A stretch of DNA of 64,000 nt from Branchiostoma lanceolatum (GCF_035083965.1 NC_089726.1:20754559-20818558), one strand, 5' to 3'; positions 1 to 13,436 are shown, counted from the stretch's first letter. The notes: generated from the letters alone by a model not told the origin. Numbers and translations are program-made.

Positions 1-95
1 AAAAAGCGAAATGTGAAAAAATGTGATATGCGAATCACATTAATTTCACATTTTTTAAATGTGAAATTAATGTGAATTGCCTTACACAAGATTTG
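1..95. repeat. ATGTGAA/TTCACAT motif cluster at left edge
   Basis: Four ATGTGA and two TCACAT words occur in the first ~75 bases, separated by A/T runs. The same word field, mostly in the opposite orientation, recurs at about 6780-7185. The cluster is cut by the window edge. The two fields could be subterminal repeats of one large element, but this is inference. Confidence 0.5.
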
Positions 96-1317
96 AAGAC
101 ATTTGAATTGACAGAATATGTAAAAGGTAAGTGTAGTTATTTTTTCCCAACGTTTATATATGACGTCTATACTGTATCTAACTACACATTACGATACCAC
201 AAGCCCCCCGCGTTTACACATGTAGCCTTTCTTTCAAAGTATGGTAATTAACCATCATTAAACGGTGACATTCGTAAGCGAGCTATAAGGTAGCTTGTTT
301 TCTCCACCTCACTTTTCTTCGTCGATCAAGCTAAACATTTAAGAGATATGCTCGCAAAAGATGCGTTGCAAACGATATAACGCTTTGCGCTGTGACTTGA
401 CTAAAATTTAGCATTATTTAAACCTCCTTGATTCAGACAACAATTGACAAAAGGTGTGCCACTGTTCAGTTGTTGATTAACTACTTTACAAGTGAAAGCA
501 CCTAATGTCACGCCCCATTCACACTTTGACAGCAACGCCCAGCCCCTCGCCTTCATGTCCCACCATAGATTTTAAGAGAGTCAAGAAGGGCCTGATCTTT
601 TTTAAACTCCTCGGCCAAATTTGAAAAGACAGTCTGTGTAAAAGATTCAATGTAAGCATTATGGCCGACATCAAGTAGCTGACTAAGATGTTTCAAACTC
701 TCACAGTTTTTTGGAGAACCTAATTAATGAGTAACCAAGTCAATCTTATATCTTATTAAAATACGTTCGGTTTCTGTAGCAAACATGATTACGATCTACA
801 AATGCAAGAAACGCTCTAGCGTATGTTCCCATTTTGCGAGTTCACAATAGATACTGTTTATTAGACACTGACATTCAAAGCTCCTGCCATCAAAATAGAG
901 AAATTGTTTATTTCTTTGAAAGGCTAACGCCTGTTTTGCAAATCCTTGCCGCGCTCCTTGTACATATGCAGCTCTATTGTAACGCGCTCATTCAAAGCCG
1001 ACTCTTTGATATTCATATAAAACTCCTTTTTTGCGAAGGTGTGAAATGGTGGAATTTCACACATGTTGGACCTTTCACAGATAAAACTCCCATGTGCCAA
1101 AGCAGGGATAAAGTGAGACTGTTTCAATAAAGACACTTTCAATATGGTCTATGCACGTATCTATATATTTGCTTAAAATCCCCATATCACCCTTCCCTGG
1201 TATTTGGACTGTCTTCATAACTACCGATTTCCCCTGAATTAGCTACAAATTAGTCACCGCCACTTTTAATGCTACTAAAACCTTGATCAAAAAACTACAA
1301 AAAGAAAAGCTATAAGT
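96..1317. other. No gene recognised
   Basis: AT-rich sequence with only short open frames; the longest (98 aa at 834-1130) has no recognisable motif and overlaps an antisense frame. I see no tRNA, splice-bounded exon or transposon terminus here. Confidence 0.5.
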
Positions 1318-4300
1318 TTCACAAACGTCATGAAAAACTATTACGTAGTCTTTTAATGAAAAACCATTGGTTCCGTGTTGTTTTCTTCACCAGAGAACCT
1401 ACGATACCCCTTAAATGCATGTTGTAATATGACAAGATATATAGCATCCTAGTGATTCATTTTGAGTAACGGGCGTTTTGTGGAGCATTCGAGAAGAAAA
1501 CTTCTAGATAGAAAGTTACACAGCGCCCGCGGTATAAAGAGTTTGAATGCAATCACGGACACACTATTGTAAATCGTCTCGTATTGAAAAGTTGATGGAT
1601 CCGTGTTGTTTTCTGGTGTTTAGAAAACACCGTGGTCAGTTAAAAAGACTTGTTGTAACGTCACAAGATACATAGAGCTCTAGTATAAGATCATAGACTA
1701 CGGGCCACTTGTACAGCATTTGGAAAATGGCATCCGGACAGACATATATACAGCGCGGCTTTCGTGCACGTCAAATAAAACGTGTGTTGGGCAGTCTTGG
1801 ATTAGAAAATTAATAGTTCCGTGTTGTTTTCTAGATCTACGAACCTTCGACTGCCTCAAAAATGCAGGTTGTTATACGACAATATATACAGCATCCTAGT
1901 AATTTATTATGAGTAACGGGCGTTTTGCGGAAGATTTGAAAAAAAATTCAAAATAGAAAATTACACAGTGCAGTTTAAAGAGTTTGAATGCGCTCACGGA
2001 CACACTATTGTAAATCGTCTCGTATTGAAAAGTTGATGGTTCCGTGTTATTTTCTGGTGTAAGGAGCACTGTAGCAAGTCGAAAAGACTTGTTGTAACGT
2101 CACAAGATGCATAGCATTCTAGTATAAGATCAAAGGCTACGGGCCACTTGTACAGCATTTGGAAAATTGGATCCAGGGAGAAATATACACAGCGAGGATT
2201 TCGTACAACTCAAATAAAACGTGTGTTGGGTAGTCTTGGATTAGAAAATTAGTAGTTTCGTCTTGTTTTCTAGACCGTAAAACCTTTGACACCCCTGAAA
2301 TGCATGTTGTAATACGTTGATATATACAGCATCCTAGTAATTCAATTTGATTAACGGGTGTTTTGTGATGAATTCGAGAGAAAAACTTCTAAACAGAAAG
2401 TTACACAGCGCGCGCGGTTTAAAGAGTTTGAATGCGCTCACGGACACGTACGCTATTGTAAATCGCCTCGTATCGATAAGTTGATGGTTCCGTGTTGTTT
2501 TCTGGTGTCAAGAACACTGTAGGAAGTTAAAAAGACTTGTTGTAACGTCACAAGATACCTAGAATTCTAGTTTAAGATCAAAGGCTACGGGCCACTTGTA
2601 CAGCATTTGGAAAATTGGATCCGGGCAGAAATATACACAGCGAGGATTTTGTACACGTCAAATAAAACGTGTGTTGGGTAGTCTTGGATTAGAAAATTAG
2701 TAGTTTCGTCTTGTTTTCTAGACCGTCGAACCTTTGACACCCCTAAAATGCATGTTGTTATACGACAACATATACAGCATCCTAGTAATTCAATTTGAGT
2801 AACGGATGTTTTGTGGTGGATTCGAGATAAAACTTCTAAACAGAAAGATACACAGCGCGCGCGGTTTAAAGAGTTTGAATGCGCTCACGGACACATACGC
2901 TATTGTAAATCGCCTCGTATCGAAAAGTTGATGGATCCGTGTTGTTTTCTGGTGTTAAGAACACTGTAGGAAGTTAAAAAGACTTGTTGTAACGTCACAA
3001 GATGCATAGCATTCTAGTATAAGATCAAAGGCTACAGGCTATTTGTACAGCATTTGGAGAATTGGATCCGGGCAGAAATATAAACAGCGAGGATTTCGTA
3101 CAAGTCAAATAAAACGTGTGTTGGGTAGTCTTGGATTAGAAAATTAGTAGTTTCGTCTTGTTTTCTAGACCGTCAAACCTTTGACACCCCTGAAATGCAT
3201 GTTGTTATACGACAACATATACAGCATCCTAGTAATTCAATTTGAGTAACGGATGTTTTGTGGTGGATTCGAGAGAAAAACTTATCACTAGAAAGTTACA
3301 CAGCGCGCGCGGTTTAAAGCGTTTAAATGCGCTTACGGACACGTACGCTATTGTAAATCGTCTCGTATCGAAAAGTTGATGGTTGCGTGATGTTTTCTGG
3401 TCTTTAGAACACTGTAGGAAGTTAAAAAGACTTGTTGTAACGTCACAAGATACCTAGAATTCTAGTTTAAGATCAAAGGCTACGGGCCACTTGTACAGCA
3501 TTTGGAAAATTGGATCCAGGCAGAAATATACACAGCGAGGATTTTGTACACGTCAAATAAAACGTGTGTTGGGTAGTCTTGGATTAGAAAATTAGTAGTT
3601 TCGTCTTGTTTTCTAGACCGTCGAACCTTTGACACCCCTAAAATGCATGTTGTTATACGACAACATATACAGCATCCTAGTAATTCAATTTGAGTAACGG
3701 ATGTTTTGTGGGGGATTCGAGATAAAACTTCTAAACAGAAAATTACACAGCGCGCGCGGTTTAAAGAGTTTAATGCGCTCACGGACACGTACGCTATTGT
3801 AAATCGTCTCGTATCGAAAAGTTGATGGTTCCGTGATGTTTTCTGGTGTAAAGAACACTGTAGGAAGTTAAAAAGACTTGTTGTAACGTCACAAAATACC
3901 TAGAATTCTAGTTTAATATCAAAGGCTACGGGCCACTTGTACAGCATTTGGAAAATTGGATCCGGGCAGAAATATACACAGCGAGGATTTCGTGCACGTC
4001 AAATAAAACCTGTGTTGGGTAGTCTTGGATTAGAAAATTAGTAGTTTCGTCTTGTTTTCTAGACCGTCAAACCTTTGACACCCCTAAAATGCATGTTGTT
4101 ATACGACAACATATACAGCATCCTAGTAATTCAATTTGAGTAACGGATGTTTTGTGGTGGATTCGAGAGAAAAACTTCTAAATAGAAAGTTACACAGCGC
4201 GCGCGGTTTAAAGCGTTTAAATGCGCTCACGGACATGTACGCTATTGTAAATCGTCTCGTATCGAAAAGTTGATGGTTCCGTGTTGTTTTCTGGTGTCAA

Positions 4301-5690
4301 GAACACTGTAGGAAGTTAAAAGACTTGTTGTAACGTCACAAGATACCTAGAATTCTAGTTTAAGATCAAAGGCTACGGGCCACTTGTACATCATTTGGAA
4401 AATTGGATCCGGGCAGAAATATACACAGCGAGGATTTCGTACACGTCAAATAAAACGTGTGTTGGGTAGTCTTGGATTAGAAAATTAGTAGTTTCGTCTT
4501 GTTTTCTAGACCGTCAAACCTTTGACACCCCTGAAATGCATGTTGTTATACGACAACATATACAGCATCCTAGTAATTCAATTTGAGTAACGGATGTTTT
4601 GTGGTGGATTCGAGAGAAAAACTTCTAAATAGAAAGTTACACAGCGCGCGCGGTTTAAAGAGTTTGAATGCGCTCACGGAAACGTACACTATTGTAAATC
4701 GCCTCGTATCGAAAAGTTGATGGTTCCGTGTTGTTTTCTGGTGTTAAGAAAACTGTAGGAAGTTAAAAAGACTTGTTGTAACGTCACAAGATACCTAGAA
4801 TTCTAGTATAAGATCAGAGGCTACGGGCCACTTGTACAGAATTTGGAAAATTGGATCCAGGCAGAAAAATACACAGCGAGGATTTCGTACACGTCAAATA
4901 AAACGTGTGTTGGGTAGTCTTGGATTAGAAAATTTAGTAGTTTCGAGTTGTTTCCTAGACCGTCAAACCTTTGACACCCCTGAAATGCATATAGTAATAC
5001 GTCAAGATATGCAGCATCCTCGTAATTCAATTTGATTAACGGGTGTTTTGTGGATGATTCGAGAGAATAACTTCTAAATTGAAAGTTACACAGCGCGCGC
5101 GGTTTAAAGAGTTTGAATGCGCTCACGGACACACAATTGTAAATCGTCTCGTATTCATAAGTTGATGGTTTCGTTTTGTTTTGTGGTGTCAGGAATACTG
5201 TAGGAAGAGGGAAAGATATGTTGTGAAGTTACAAGATATCTGGGATTCTAGTATGAGGTCATAGGCTGCTGTTGACTTGTAGAGCGTTAGACCATTTTCA
5301 TTCGGGAAGATATATACACAGCGCGGATTTCGCACACGTCATGTAGAAACATCTGTTTGGCAGTCTTGGATGAGAAAATTACTAGTTCCGTGTTGTTTTC
5401 TAAACCTGAGAATCTTCGCCCCCCTGAAAATGTATGTTATAATATGACAAGATATACAGCATCCTAGTAATACATTTTGAGTAATGGGTGTTTGGGAGGG
5501 TTTGAAAAATACTTCAAAATAGAAAGTTCAAATACACGCCCTGATAGACCTTTCTAAATCGTCTCGTATTGAAAAGTTGGTGTTTTTTTGGGTTTTTTCT
5601 TAAGTTAAGGACACTGTAAGAAGTTGGATAGAGGTGTTTAAAATCAGAACAAATGTGAGATTCTCGTATCATGATTCCTTGGGCTCGTTG
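1318..5690. repeat. Tandem satellite, ~447-bp unit built of two ~223-bp half-units
   Basis: The landmark GTTGATGG recurs at about 1591, 2032, 2480, 2927, 3375, 3821, 4269, 4716 and 5161, with a degenerate last copy near 5576, giving spacings of 441-448 bp. Each unit has two related halves of about 219 and 228 bp, both opening with a form of TCCGTGTTGTTTTCTGG and both containing CACAGCGAGG/CACAGCGCGC and AGTAATTCA-type blocks, so the unit is an ancestral dimer. The central copies (about 2.2-5.1 kb) are nearly identical; the outer copies at 1.3-2.0 kb and 5.2-5.69 kb are more diverged and carry small indels. That is the pattern expected from unequal exchange homogenising the middle of an array. 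Short open frames inside (3480-3788, 4821-5132) repeat with the unit and are not genes. Confidence 0.93.
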
Positions 5691-6075
5691 CATTTTAGAT
5701 CTCAAGTCAAGGGACCATTAATCCGGAATCCGGTCTACCGTGTATTGGCCGGGATCTCTTCGGGACAGAAGGGTTTACCGCCCCCGGGGTAATATCATGG
5801 CACCCGATAGTAATTTTAGGTGGTAGGTGTTCGAAGTCATACAGCAGCGGAAATGTTTACAGCATCCACCCGTGAGCTCACGTGATACTTGATAATGATA
5901 TTATAATGTAAATATTTCCAGAGATTACTTCTGATAGCATTTACAAGATCGAACGTCGGTAGATGCTGGAGACGAAAAGTTTAAAGGGTGCTGCATTAGT
6001 TCCTGATGCTCGCGAATGATTGATTGATTGATTGATTGATTAATTGCATTAATATATATTTCTTATTGATGAATA
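5691..6075. other. Spacer with (ATTG)n microsatellite
   Basis: Unique-looking sequence between satellite and MITE; a short ATTG/GATT microsatellite lies at about 6019-6045. No gene seen. Confidence 0.6.
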
Positions 6076-6079
6076 TATA

Positions 6080-6692
6080 GGGCGTATTCAGTCACGTGAC
6101 CCTCCCCCTAGCAACGAGCACTGGCGGCCATTTTGGTGCTCACTTTATAGTGGAGCCCTATGGAGCTCTCCGTATAAATAGCAGATGTTTTCTACGCCAT
6201 TCACAATTTCCCTTCGAAACGTTTGTCTCACAATCATGGTGTTTTGCCTCGTGGTCAGATGTTGGATTGGGACTGATAAAGCACACACTTATTGGGTAAC
6301 AGTAAGATTGGTTTGGCGTTTCTCGTGTAGGTGAGGGAACATACGAAGGGACTAACGACTGAAACAAAAGTGGATTTCTGACATACGAACAGCGGATATA
6401 AATAGTTGAAGTTTGAGAATCAGCGTGAGTGCACGTGTATGGAAACCTTTTGTATCTGGTCGAAAAGCAAATTACAGGCCCGTTGAGTAACACAGTCGCG
6501 GCACCGTGTAGTCGTTGCTTGAGATACGTTCGTAAACTGGGGGTCTTTCAACGTCGAACTTTCCCGATCATAACGACTTCGCATTCCTTGGAAATTTAGA
6601 GACCGTCGTACACAGAGAAACTTCGCTGCAGGGTGAGCACCAACATGGCCGCCCACGGAGGGCAGGGGCGATGACCTCACGTGAATACGCCC
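6080..6692. mobile_element. 613-bp non-autonomous TIR element (MITE) with TATA target duplication
   Basis: The element starts GGGCGTATTCAGTCACGTG and ends with the inverted CACGTGAATACGCCC. A second inverted block, GGCGGCCATTTTGGTGCTCAC near 6123 and its complement GTGAGCACCAACATGGCCGCC near 6632, extends the symmetry inward. TATA flanks both sides (6076-6079 and 6693-6696) as a possible 4-bp target duplication; a 2-bp TA target cannot be excluded. Interior frames are short and lie on both strands, so it looks non-coding. Superfamily not assigned. Confidence 0.8.
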
Positions 6693-6778
6693 TATAGATG
6701 ATTACTACATCAACACAGTATTTACTGTTAACCTTGGAGAACTCGTGGAAAATAAAAGCTGTTGCCTGTTGGGCATTT

Positions 6779-7185
6779 TTTCACATAAAATCACATAATC
6801 AGCTAGGACACCGGCAAATGTGAAATTATGTGAAACATTATCACATAAAATTACATTCCCAGGATTCTGTGAAAAAATGTGATTTGAATTTCACATAATT
6901 TCACATTTGACTCTTTGCCGTTTGCGGAAGAAAACCTTTTCACATTTCTTCACATTTTTTCACATTTCAGATTCACATTTTTTTGGGTCACGTTTTAGGG
7001 TTGTGCGATTTCACATAATGGATTCACATTTCTTAAAGGGTCACATTTTTTCACATAAGATAACATTTCGCGATTCACATTTTGAAAAAAAATCACATTT
7101 TGGGTTTCACATATTTATGGTCGGATTCACATTATGTCACATTTTCTTGGAATTTTGCAGCAAATTCACATAATTTTCACATTAA
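6779..7185. repeat. TTCACAT word field (about 20 copies in 400 bp)
   Basis: About twenty TCACAT and three ATGTGA words occur at irregular spacing, separated by T/A-rich linkers. Spacing is not constant, so it is neither a simple tandem repeat nor CRISPR-like. It may represent clustered binding sites or transposon subterminal repeats. Confidence 0.65.
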
Positions 7186-7194
7186 TGCACCTAG

Positions 7195-8015
7195 TAGTGT
7201 GAGTAATGTTTAGAACGACATCTTGGACGAAAACCGGTCATCAGTAATAGATACATGTGCTGCATGCAGCGAAGCGCACTCTCCTGCACAGAGCTTTCCC
7301 GCGGTGGACTAGGAGAATGCCGAGGCGTGGATTGCTGGAAACTTCTGTTACCGAACCGGTCTATAAAGATCAACGGACACTCATGTACAACTGATGGGTA
7401 ATCAGGGAATTAGATTTGACCTCCAGCAGGGGAAGACTTCCGGGTAATAGAGTTCCGACTTCCTGTCCGTGAGGATACTGTTTCCTAGCGTACGGAGTTG
7501 TTGTTCGTTCTTGGAGAAGGAGTCCGCGTTCGTTCCGTAGTGAATTCTAGTGATTCATCAGTCGCCTGTGTGTCAACTAACTTCCAGGTAAGAAGACTTT
7601 ACTTTTGAATCGGTATTCAGAGATTTGAAGAATAGTATAAGAAGGAGAAGAAAGTGTCACGAGTGCATCATGAGTGCCGCGCCGGCATAATTTTTTCTCT
7701 GGACTGTCATCAGTCGGTCAAACCTATTTTTCTTTCTGCAGCTGCGTAAAAATTTATTTTGCAGTGGGGAAAATGAGAGCATATCATGTACTTGTTGCTG
7801 TGTTGAACTGTTTGGCTGTCAAAAACTTGGATTGTTCAGGAGCTAGCGATGAAAATTAAAAATTTAAACAGGTAGAGGGTCAGTTTGGGTTTTCGAATTT
7901 TTTTTTTAAATCGTTAGACCAAAGCATTTGAAAGGGGGCGAGGTTTGTCGCATTGACTCGTGAAATACTTAGATTATATACAGTGTTTTGAATCAACATT
8001 TCGTGATCAGGTTCA
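7195..8015 (+). pseudogene. Orphan copy of zinc-finger gene promoter/5' exon
   Basis: Read on the plus strand, this matches the reverse complement of the 5' non-coding exons of the zinc-finger genes at 43.9-44.2, 48.2-48.6 and 61.7-62.0 kb, most closely the 48.2-48.6 kb copy. Shared blocks include the ACCGGTCTATAAAGATCAACGG region, the CCAGCAGGGGAAG region and the exon end CTTCCAG followed by the donor GTAAGAAGAC at 7588. Homology runs on into the first intron to about 8012, where piggyBac-like sequence takes over. No zinc-finger coding exon follows within the window, so it is a stranded promoter/first-exon fragment, perhaps from a transposed or inverted gene copy. Whether it is still transcribed cannot be told. 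Confidence 0.75.
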
Positions 8016-8953
8016 TGGGGTCCGTTTGGACCCCAGGCATGTTTTAATGTGTGCCATATCAACATTTTTCGTTGGAGAAAAAACTCCTTCCGTGAGTTTG
8101 TTCATGTATATGTCTTACAACTCCTGAGAAATTTTTACCGGGATTGGCCGATTTTTGCGGAAGTTATACTCTAAAGTGTGCGTGTTGTCCGCTGGGGTCC
8201 AAACGGACCCCAGATGATTTCGCATTGTTTATTACGTAATTAGAAAGAAATTCCTCATAACTTCCAAACGGTATAATGTATTCTCACCAAATTTGGAGGG
8301 AGTGATATTCACGTAAAGTTTTATAATTTCTGTAAATTTTGTGACGTTATGACGTAATATTACGTAATTATGACGTCATCGATGTGATTTTATAGGCTAA
8401 ATAGGGAAGTCCCATAATATTGAAAGGTATTAAACAAAATTGAGTGTATTATTGATTTTAAGGTATGCCAAGGCATACAACGTCAATGGCGTTTACGTTG
8501 ACGTAAAAAATGACGTCATAGAATGACGTCATGTGTCGTTAGCAATCCCTGGGATCCGCCATCTTGGATCGGCCATTTTGAAATTTTTGAATTACATTTT
8601 TTCCATTTATGACTCCAAATCACAAAAGAAGCCTGTTTATACCTAAAATAAACATATTGTCCGCCATCTTGGATTTTTAGCGATTACGTAATTAAATTAG
8701 CATAAATCATGAATAATAAATCATGAAAGTTACATCTAAATACATATGATGTTATGCATGTTGGAAAACTAGTGTGGTTGAGCAAGAAAACCTGAGAAAT
8801 ATCATTGTTTTTAAAAGATTTGTGACTTTTTGTATAAAATGCCTGTCAGAAACCCGTTGCCATGGCAACAGGAAAATGATAAACTCAAACTATGATCATG
8901 GAATTGTTGCTAACTAAATTTTAGGAAAAGTCACTAAGTATGGTAGGCTTACG

Positions 8954-11900
8954 GCTATTCCAAGATCAGGGTGCGCCAGGGTGGTGCACTTGGGCCCAAA
9001 TTTCAAGTTTCATATTTTCCACTGACAGTACAGAATACTGTACTACAAGTCATCCCAAACAAGGAAGTTTTTAAATTTTTCGATAACGACAAGCGGTTCT
9101 GGAGTTATGCACTTTTAAACTTGCATGTTCACTTAAAATTTTGGCAGTCTACGGACACTACAGCCCAAGTACGTTCAATAACATTTCTTGTATCCTTCAA
9201 AGATTGAATCATCAACTTGCAACATAACCATAAATAATGTATTCCCTATTGTACTACCTTGATTTTAAGAACTATTTTGGGTTGACTTAGTGTCCTAAAC
9301 AATATGTACTTATCTTGAAAGTTTGGTCAATAAAATGGCAAGTTGAAAAATGTAACAAAACATGAGTGTTATTCTATTTATGAATCAATTAATGAAGTGC
9401 ATCCTATTGATATCTTCTGTTTGTTACAAAAGTTTATCCAAAAGTTTTAGGAAAACCTTGTTACAAGTAACTGTGCTGCTAACGAGCTGTGATGTAAGCC
9501 AATAATAACTAATGAACTCCAAGGTATACGGACACTACAGAATATCAGCAATACTAGAAGGCCTGTTTTTAGAAATTGTACTATACATTTCTGGCTCCTA
9601 TGTAATCATATGAAGGCCAAATGACCTGAAACTTGGAATGGGCTAGTTCTGGGCTGTGTTAAAGACATTTACTCAATATTGATTTTAAAATGTTAGACTC
9701 TATATATTACGGTATGATATATGATTTGGGGATATTTTTTCCTAAAAACTGGTAGTTCTGTACGGCTGTTTCACAATTGAGTGTACGAAACAGGTCACTG
9801 AGGCTCAAAAAATCAACTTAAATATATTTCAAAATTGATGTTGGCAGTTCAAAGGTACATACTTTGGGATTTAAGTATTCTAAAAGTAAAAGATTTCTGC
9901 ACAACGCCTCTCGGCAGTGATACAGGTCTTTTTTGTAATGGGTCACTAAGGGGGTACGGAAGGGACAACTGTAAGACTGTATATAAATTTATATACAGTA
10001 TACCTAAATAAAGAACACAATATAAACACTATTCCTTATTATTTAACATTTTCTAGTATCCACAACACCAGAAAACTGACTTTTGATTTGCAGTGACACC
10101 TTGTTGCAACATTTCATTTTTGTTAAGCGATGATACCACCTTGCTGTCATTTTATGTGGGGGGTAAGGTCAAATACAAAATTTTAAAGTTCAGGCACTTT
10201 GATAGCTAAACTATGAATCTTATGATAGTATTTCATTCTGTATATGCTTCCACATAAGATTCTAGCTTTTTTTATACATTGGACACACATCAAGGAACTT
10301 TTGTATGATCATTTTATGAACATGATTGTACATTTATTTGGGGTACGGATGGGACACAACAGGTAAACATACTGTCTGCAGGGACTTGTTCAAACCTTTT
10401 TAAACAAATTTATTCACTAATATCAGTTGAATAAATCATATGCAAATACTGTAAGTGTCTAAACTAAGAAAAAGTGAGCTGGACTTTCTAATTAGAATAT
10501 TACTAGTATTTACATTGCAGCATGAACAGTTCTACCTATATGGCTTTACAATACACATGTTTTTTTCCTTTAATGTCAGCTGATGGTACATGTATGTATT
10601 AAAGGATTCTAATTACTGCTCATATTGTCAAAATATTATTGGTAACAGTAACATAACATGTTATACCAAAACATGTACATAGTATTTACTAGTATTTGAG
10701 TTTGCTAAAACTAGTAAGGAATTTTAAACTGGGGGTTGGCGGGTGGTCTGCAAGATAAGAAAATGTAGTTTAAATGGAATTATTAGCACTAATAGCAGCC
10801 ATCTTCCCACCAAAAGAATTCTACTTTCTAAAACAAAAACACTACTTAGACTTGTATGATTTGTCCTACACAATGTTCTCTACTTTTCAATATCTTTAGA
10901 GAACCAGAACTGCTCTCTAAAGTTGGTGAGACTGGATAACCAGATGTGGGGTGATGAAAAAAATCTGTGAAGGAAAATGTTGATAAATTCATTAGAAACT
11001 ACTGTTTTTAGTATTTTACTGAGGAGACCAACTGTTTGAATGTGTATTTTAAGTCTTAAGTTAATGTCTTTCTAGCAATTGGAATGCCATTTTCCACAGT
11101 TTTTTTGCTAAAAACTAAAAGTGGGGGTAATTGGACAGGACAGGCTGGGGGTACGGACGGGACAGGGGTACGGACAGGACATTTTGGGTTTATTGTGCTA
11201 TATCAGGCAAGGTCTTTATGGTTCCGGTTCGGAATTATTTTGACTGGATGGCTAAATAGTGCGTGAAGATAAGACGTAAATCCTAGGTTTTCTCGTTAGT
11301 TTTGGCTCCAGATTTTTCGGCTATCACTACAGCAGTGTGTAATCTTTAATATTTCCTGAAAGACATGATATTCGTAGCGTTTTACGGTTTTGGAGTTTTG
11401 GTCGTCCGCGAAGACTTCCTGGTATTAGTGCGCGATGATGGTGACGCGGACTTGTCGCCTGATTACCCGAATTGTGCGTTCTAAGTGCATTTTGCATGGT
11501 TTCGCACCATTGGGGATTGCGTAAAACGTATCCTCACAATTTTTTTTTTCATTTTGCTTAATTGCATAGACAGAATGGTGACCTTAATTTCCATATCAGT
11601 CATTATTATGGATGGATACCGGTTTGCTGGACCTGATTCGGACCTTTATAACATCCAAGAACCGAGTCCAAAAAACCTGAAAGCCAAAAACCTGAGTCCA
11701 AAAAAAACGAACAAAGTACACATATAAAGTGTTTTGAGTCTCCCCTTTGACAAAAAAGACATTTACAATAAGTGCAACATTCAAATATCAAACACTGGAC
11801 ACAGGTTTATTTTGAAAGTCTTCTGACCAAGAAACTTTTATAGTTGTGCGTGTCAGTATGAATTCTCTATGCTTAATATTGTTCTAATAAAACAAAACAT

Positions 11901-13436
11901 CAACTGGACAGGATCAGGTTCAGGTCTGGAACTGAACCTAAATCTCTGGACCTAAACTTGGACTTGGACCTTATTAAGCCGAACCGGTATCAACCCCTAG
12001 TCATTATCCTAGGAAAACTCATTGAAAGAATGACCTAAAAATAGCAGTTTTGGGGATGAAAATTCCTTTAAATGAAGGTTTTCACCAAAAATGGCGTTTC
12101 CACAGACAATATCAAATTTGTCTGTCGTTCAGTGGCAAGGCACCCCTATCCATCGGAAACATTGAATTGCCCGAAAAAGGATGTTTGTAAAAGCGCTATT
12201 GCCTTTCTGGGAACGAGTCAGGTCGGCCCCGAATTGTAAAAAAAACTCCGAACCGAGACCTTGTCACAGAACTCCAAATCAGGTAAAATCTCACCAAATC
12301 TCACGAGACTTGAAGCTTGAGTGAAAGAGAGGCTTTAAGATATTCAAGTTCAAACAAATATTACAGGGGCTTTATACCAATATTCTTGTCCTTCATATTG
12401 TCCTTAGTGGGATGGTGTCACTTGGTGGAAAGTTTCAACAACAAGAAAAAATTTTGGCATTGATTCACCATCTTGGAAGTCCAAATCACGCAAAATCTCA
12501 CCAAATCTGACGAGACTTCGAGCTTGCGAGAGAGAAAGGCTCTACTTGTACTGTTTAGTAGGATAACAATAAGATTTGGGACAAAATCCTTTAAAATGCA
12601 ACAAAAATTGAATTGGAATCATGTATGGTACTAACATGGAATATGGTATACGGACACTACACGTGGTATACGGACACTACAGCTGCGGAATTTATGTCAT
12701 TATTTCATGTTTATACAATGACAGTGCAAAGTGGCTCTGGTAATAAGGCCACCACCATTAGATGTTTCAGAACAGATAGTTCACATGCACAAATAGCTTT
12801 CATATTCCTTTTGATAAACCTTTTTTACCAGTATACGGACACTACGCATTTTTCCGGACAACAACTACAGGCAACTGTAATCCATCTGCCATAGTATCCC
12901 AAAGTGCAAGCAGGACAAAAACACATCTTTATGTTACATATGACTATACCAACTGAGTAACATGCAAAATGGCCAGTTTCATCACCATTTTTTTACTGCA
13001 AGGATATTTTTTAGTATAACGTGTTAAAAACAGCATTTTTCATAACGTTCAATACATATTGAAATTGTGCTCATGGAAAGAAAAAATGTCAAATTATCAT
13101 CTAGTTTTTTGCACAATACATTAGATTGGGCTAGTCTTATCATAAAACTCAGTTCTTGATTAATTTTTTTCATCACAAAATAGTTGAATGCTGATTTTAA
13201 AAATTGCATTATTAAAGTGCACCAATATAACGCATATTTTAGGCTAATTTTGGGCATTAAATTGGTCACAGCATAATGTTTTGAACATTTATTTACCAAC
13301 AAACTGCAGAATTGTCTGGCAAATGATTGTATTTGGATAATAAGATAAGAAAAATACCAACAGGATGTGATAAAAGCAACCTAAGAAGACTATAACAATG
13401 AAATATGCTATTGGCGCACCCTGATCTTGGAATAGC
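8954..13436. mobile_element. 4.48-kb non-autonomous TIR transposon
   Basis: A perfect 25-bp inverted repeat bounds the element: GCTATTCCAAGATCAGGG... at 8954-8978 and its complement ending ...CCCTGATCTTGGAATAGC at 13412-13436. A few more imperfect bases extend outward (GCTTACG / GCTAACA). The interior has no open frame above ~93 codons. It carries the word TACGGACACTAC at 9150, 9527, 12649, 12669 and 12834, clustered toward both ends, and GGGTACGGA(A/C/T)GGGACA-like words near 9951, 10341, 11147 and 11164 in the middle. A ~65-bp direct repeat lies at about 12268 and 12479. I could not define the target duplication or superfamily. Confidence 0.8.

Noticed and set aside
3480..5132. ~100-aa minus-strand frames in the satellite
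   Set aside because: They recur once per satellite unit with frameshifts between units; a product of repetition.
1318..5690. CRISPR-like direct repeats
   Set aside because: Units of 447 bp without unique spacers in an intron-bearing animal genome; this is satellite DNA.
6158..6680. 86-111-aa frames inside the TIR element
   Set aside because: Overlapping on both strands within a MITE, no transposase motif.
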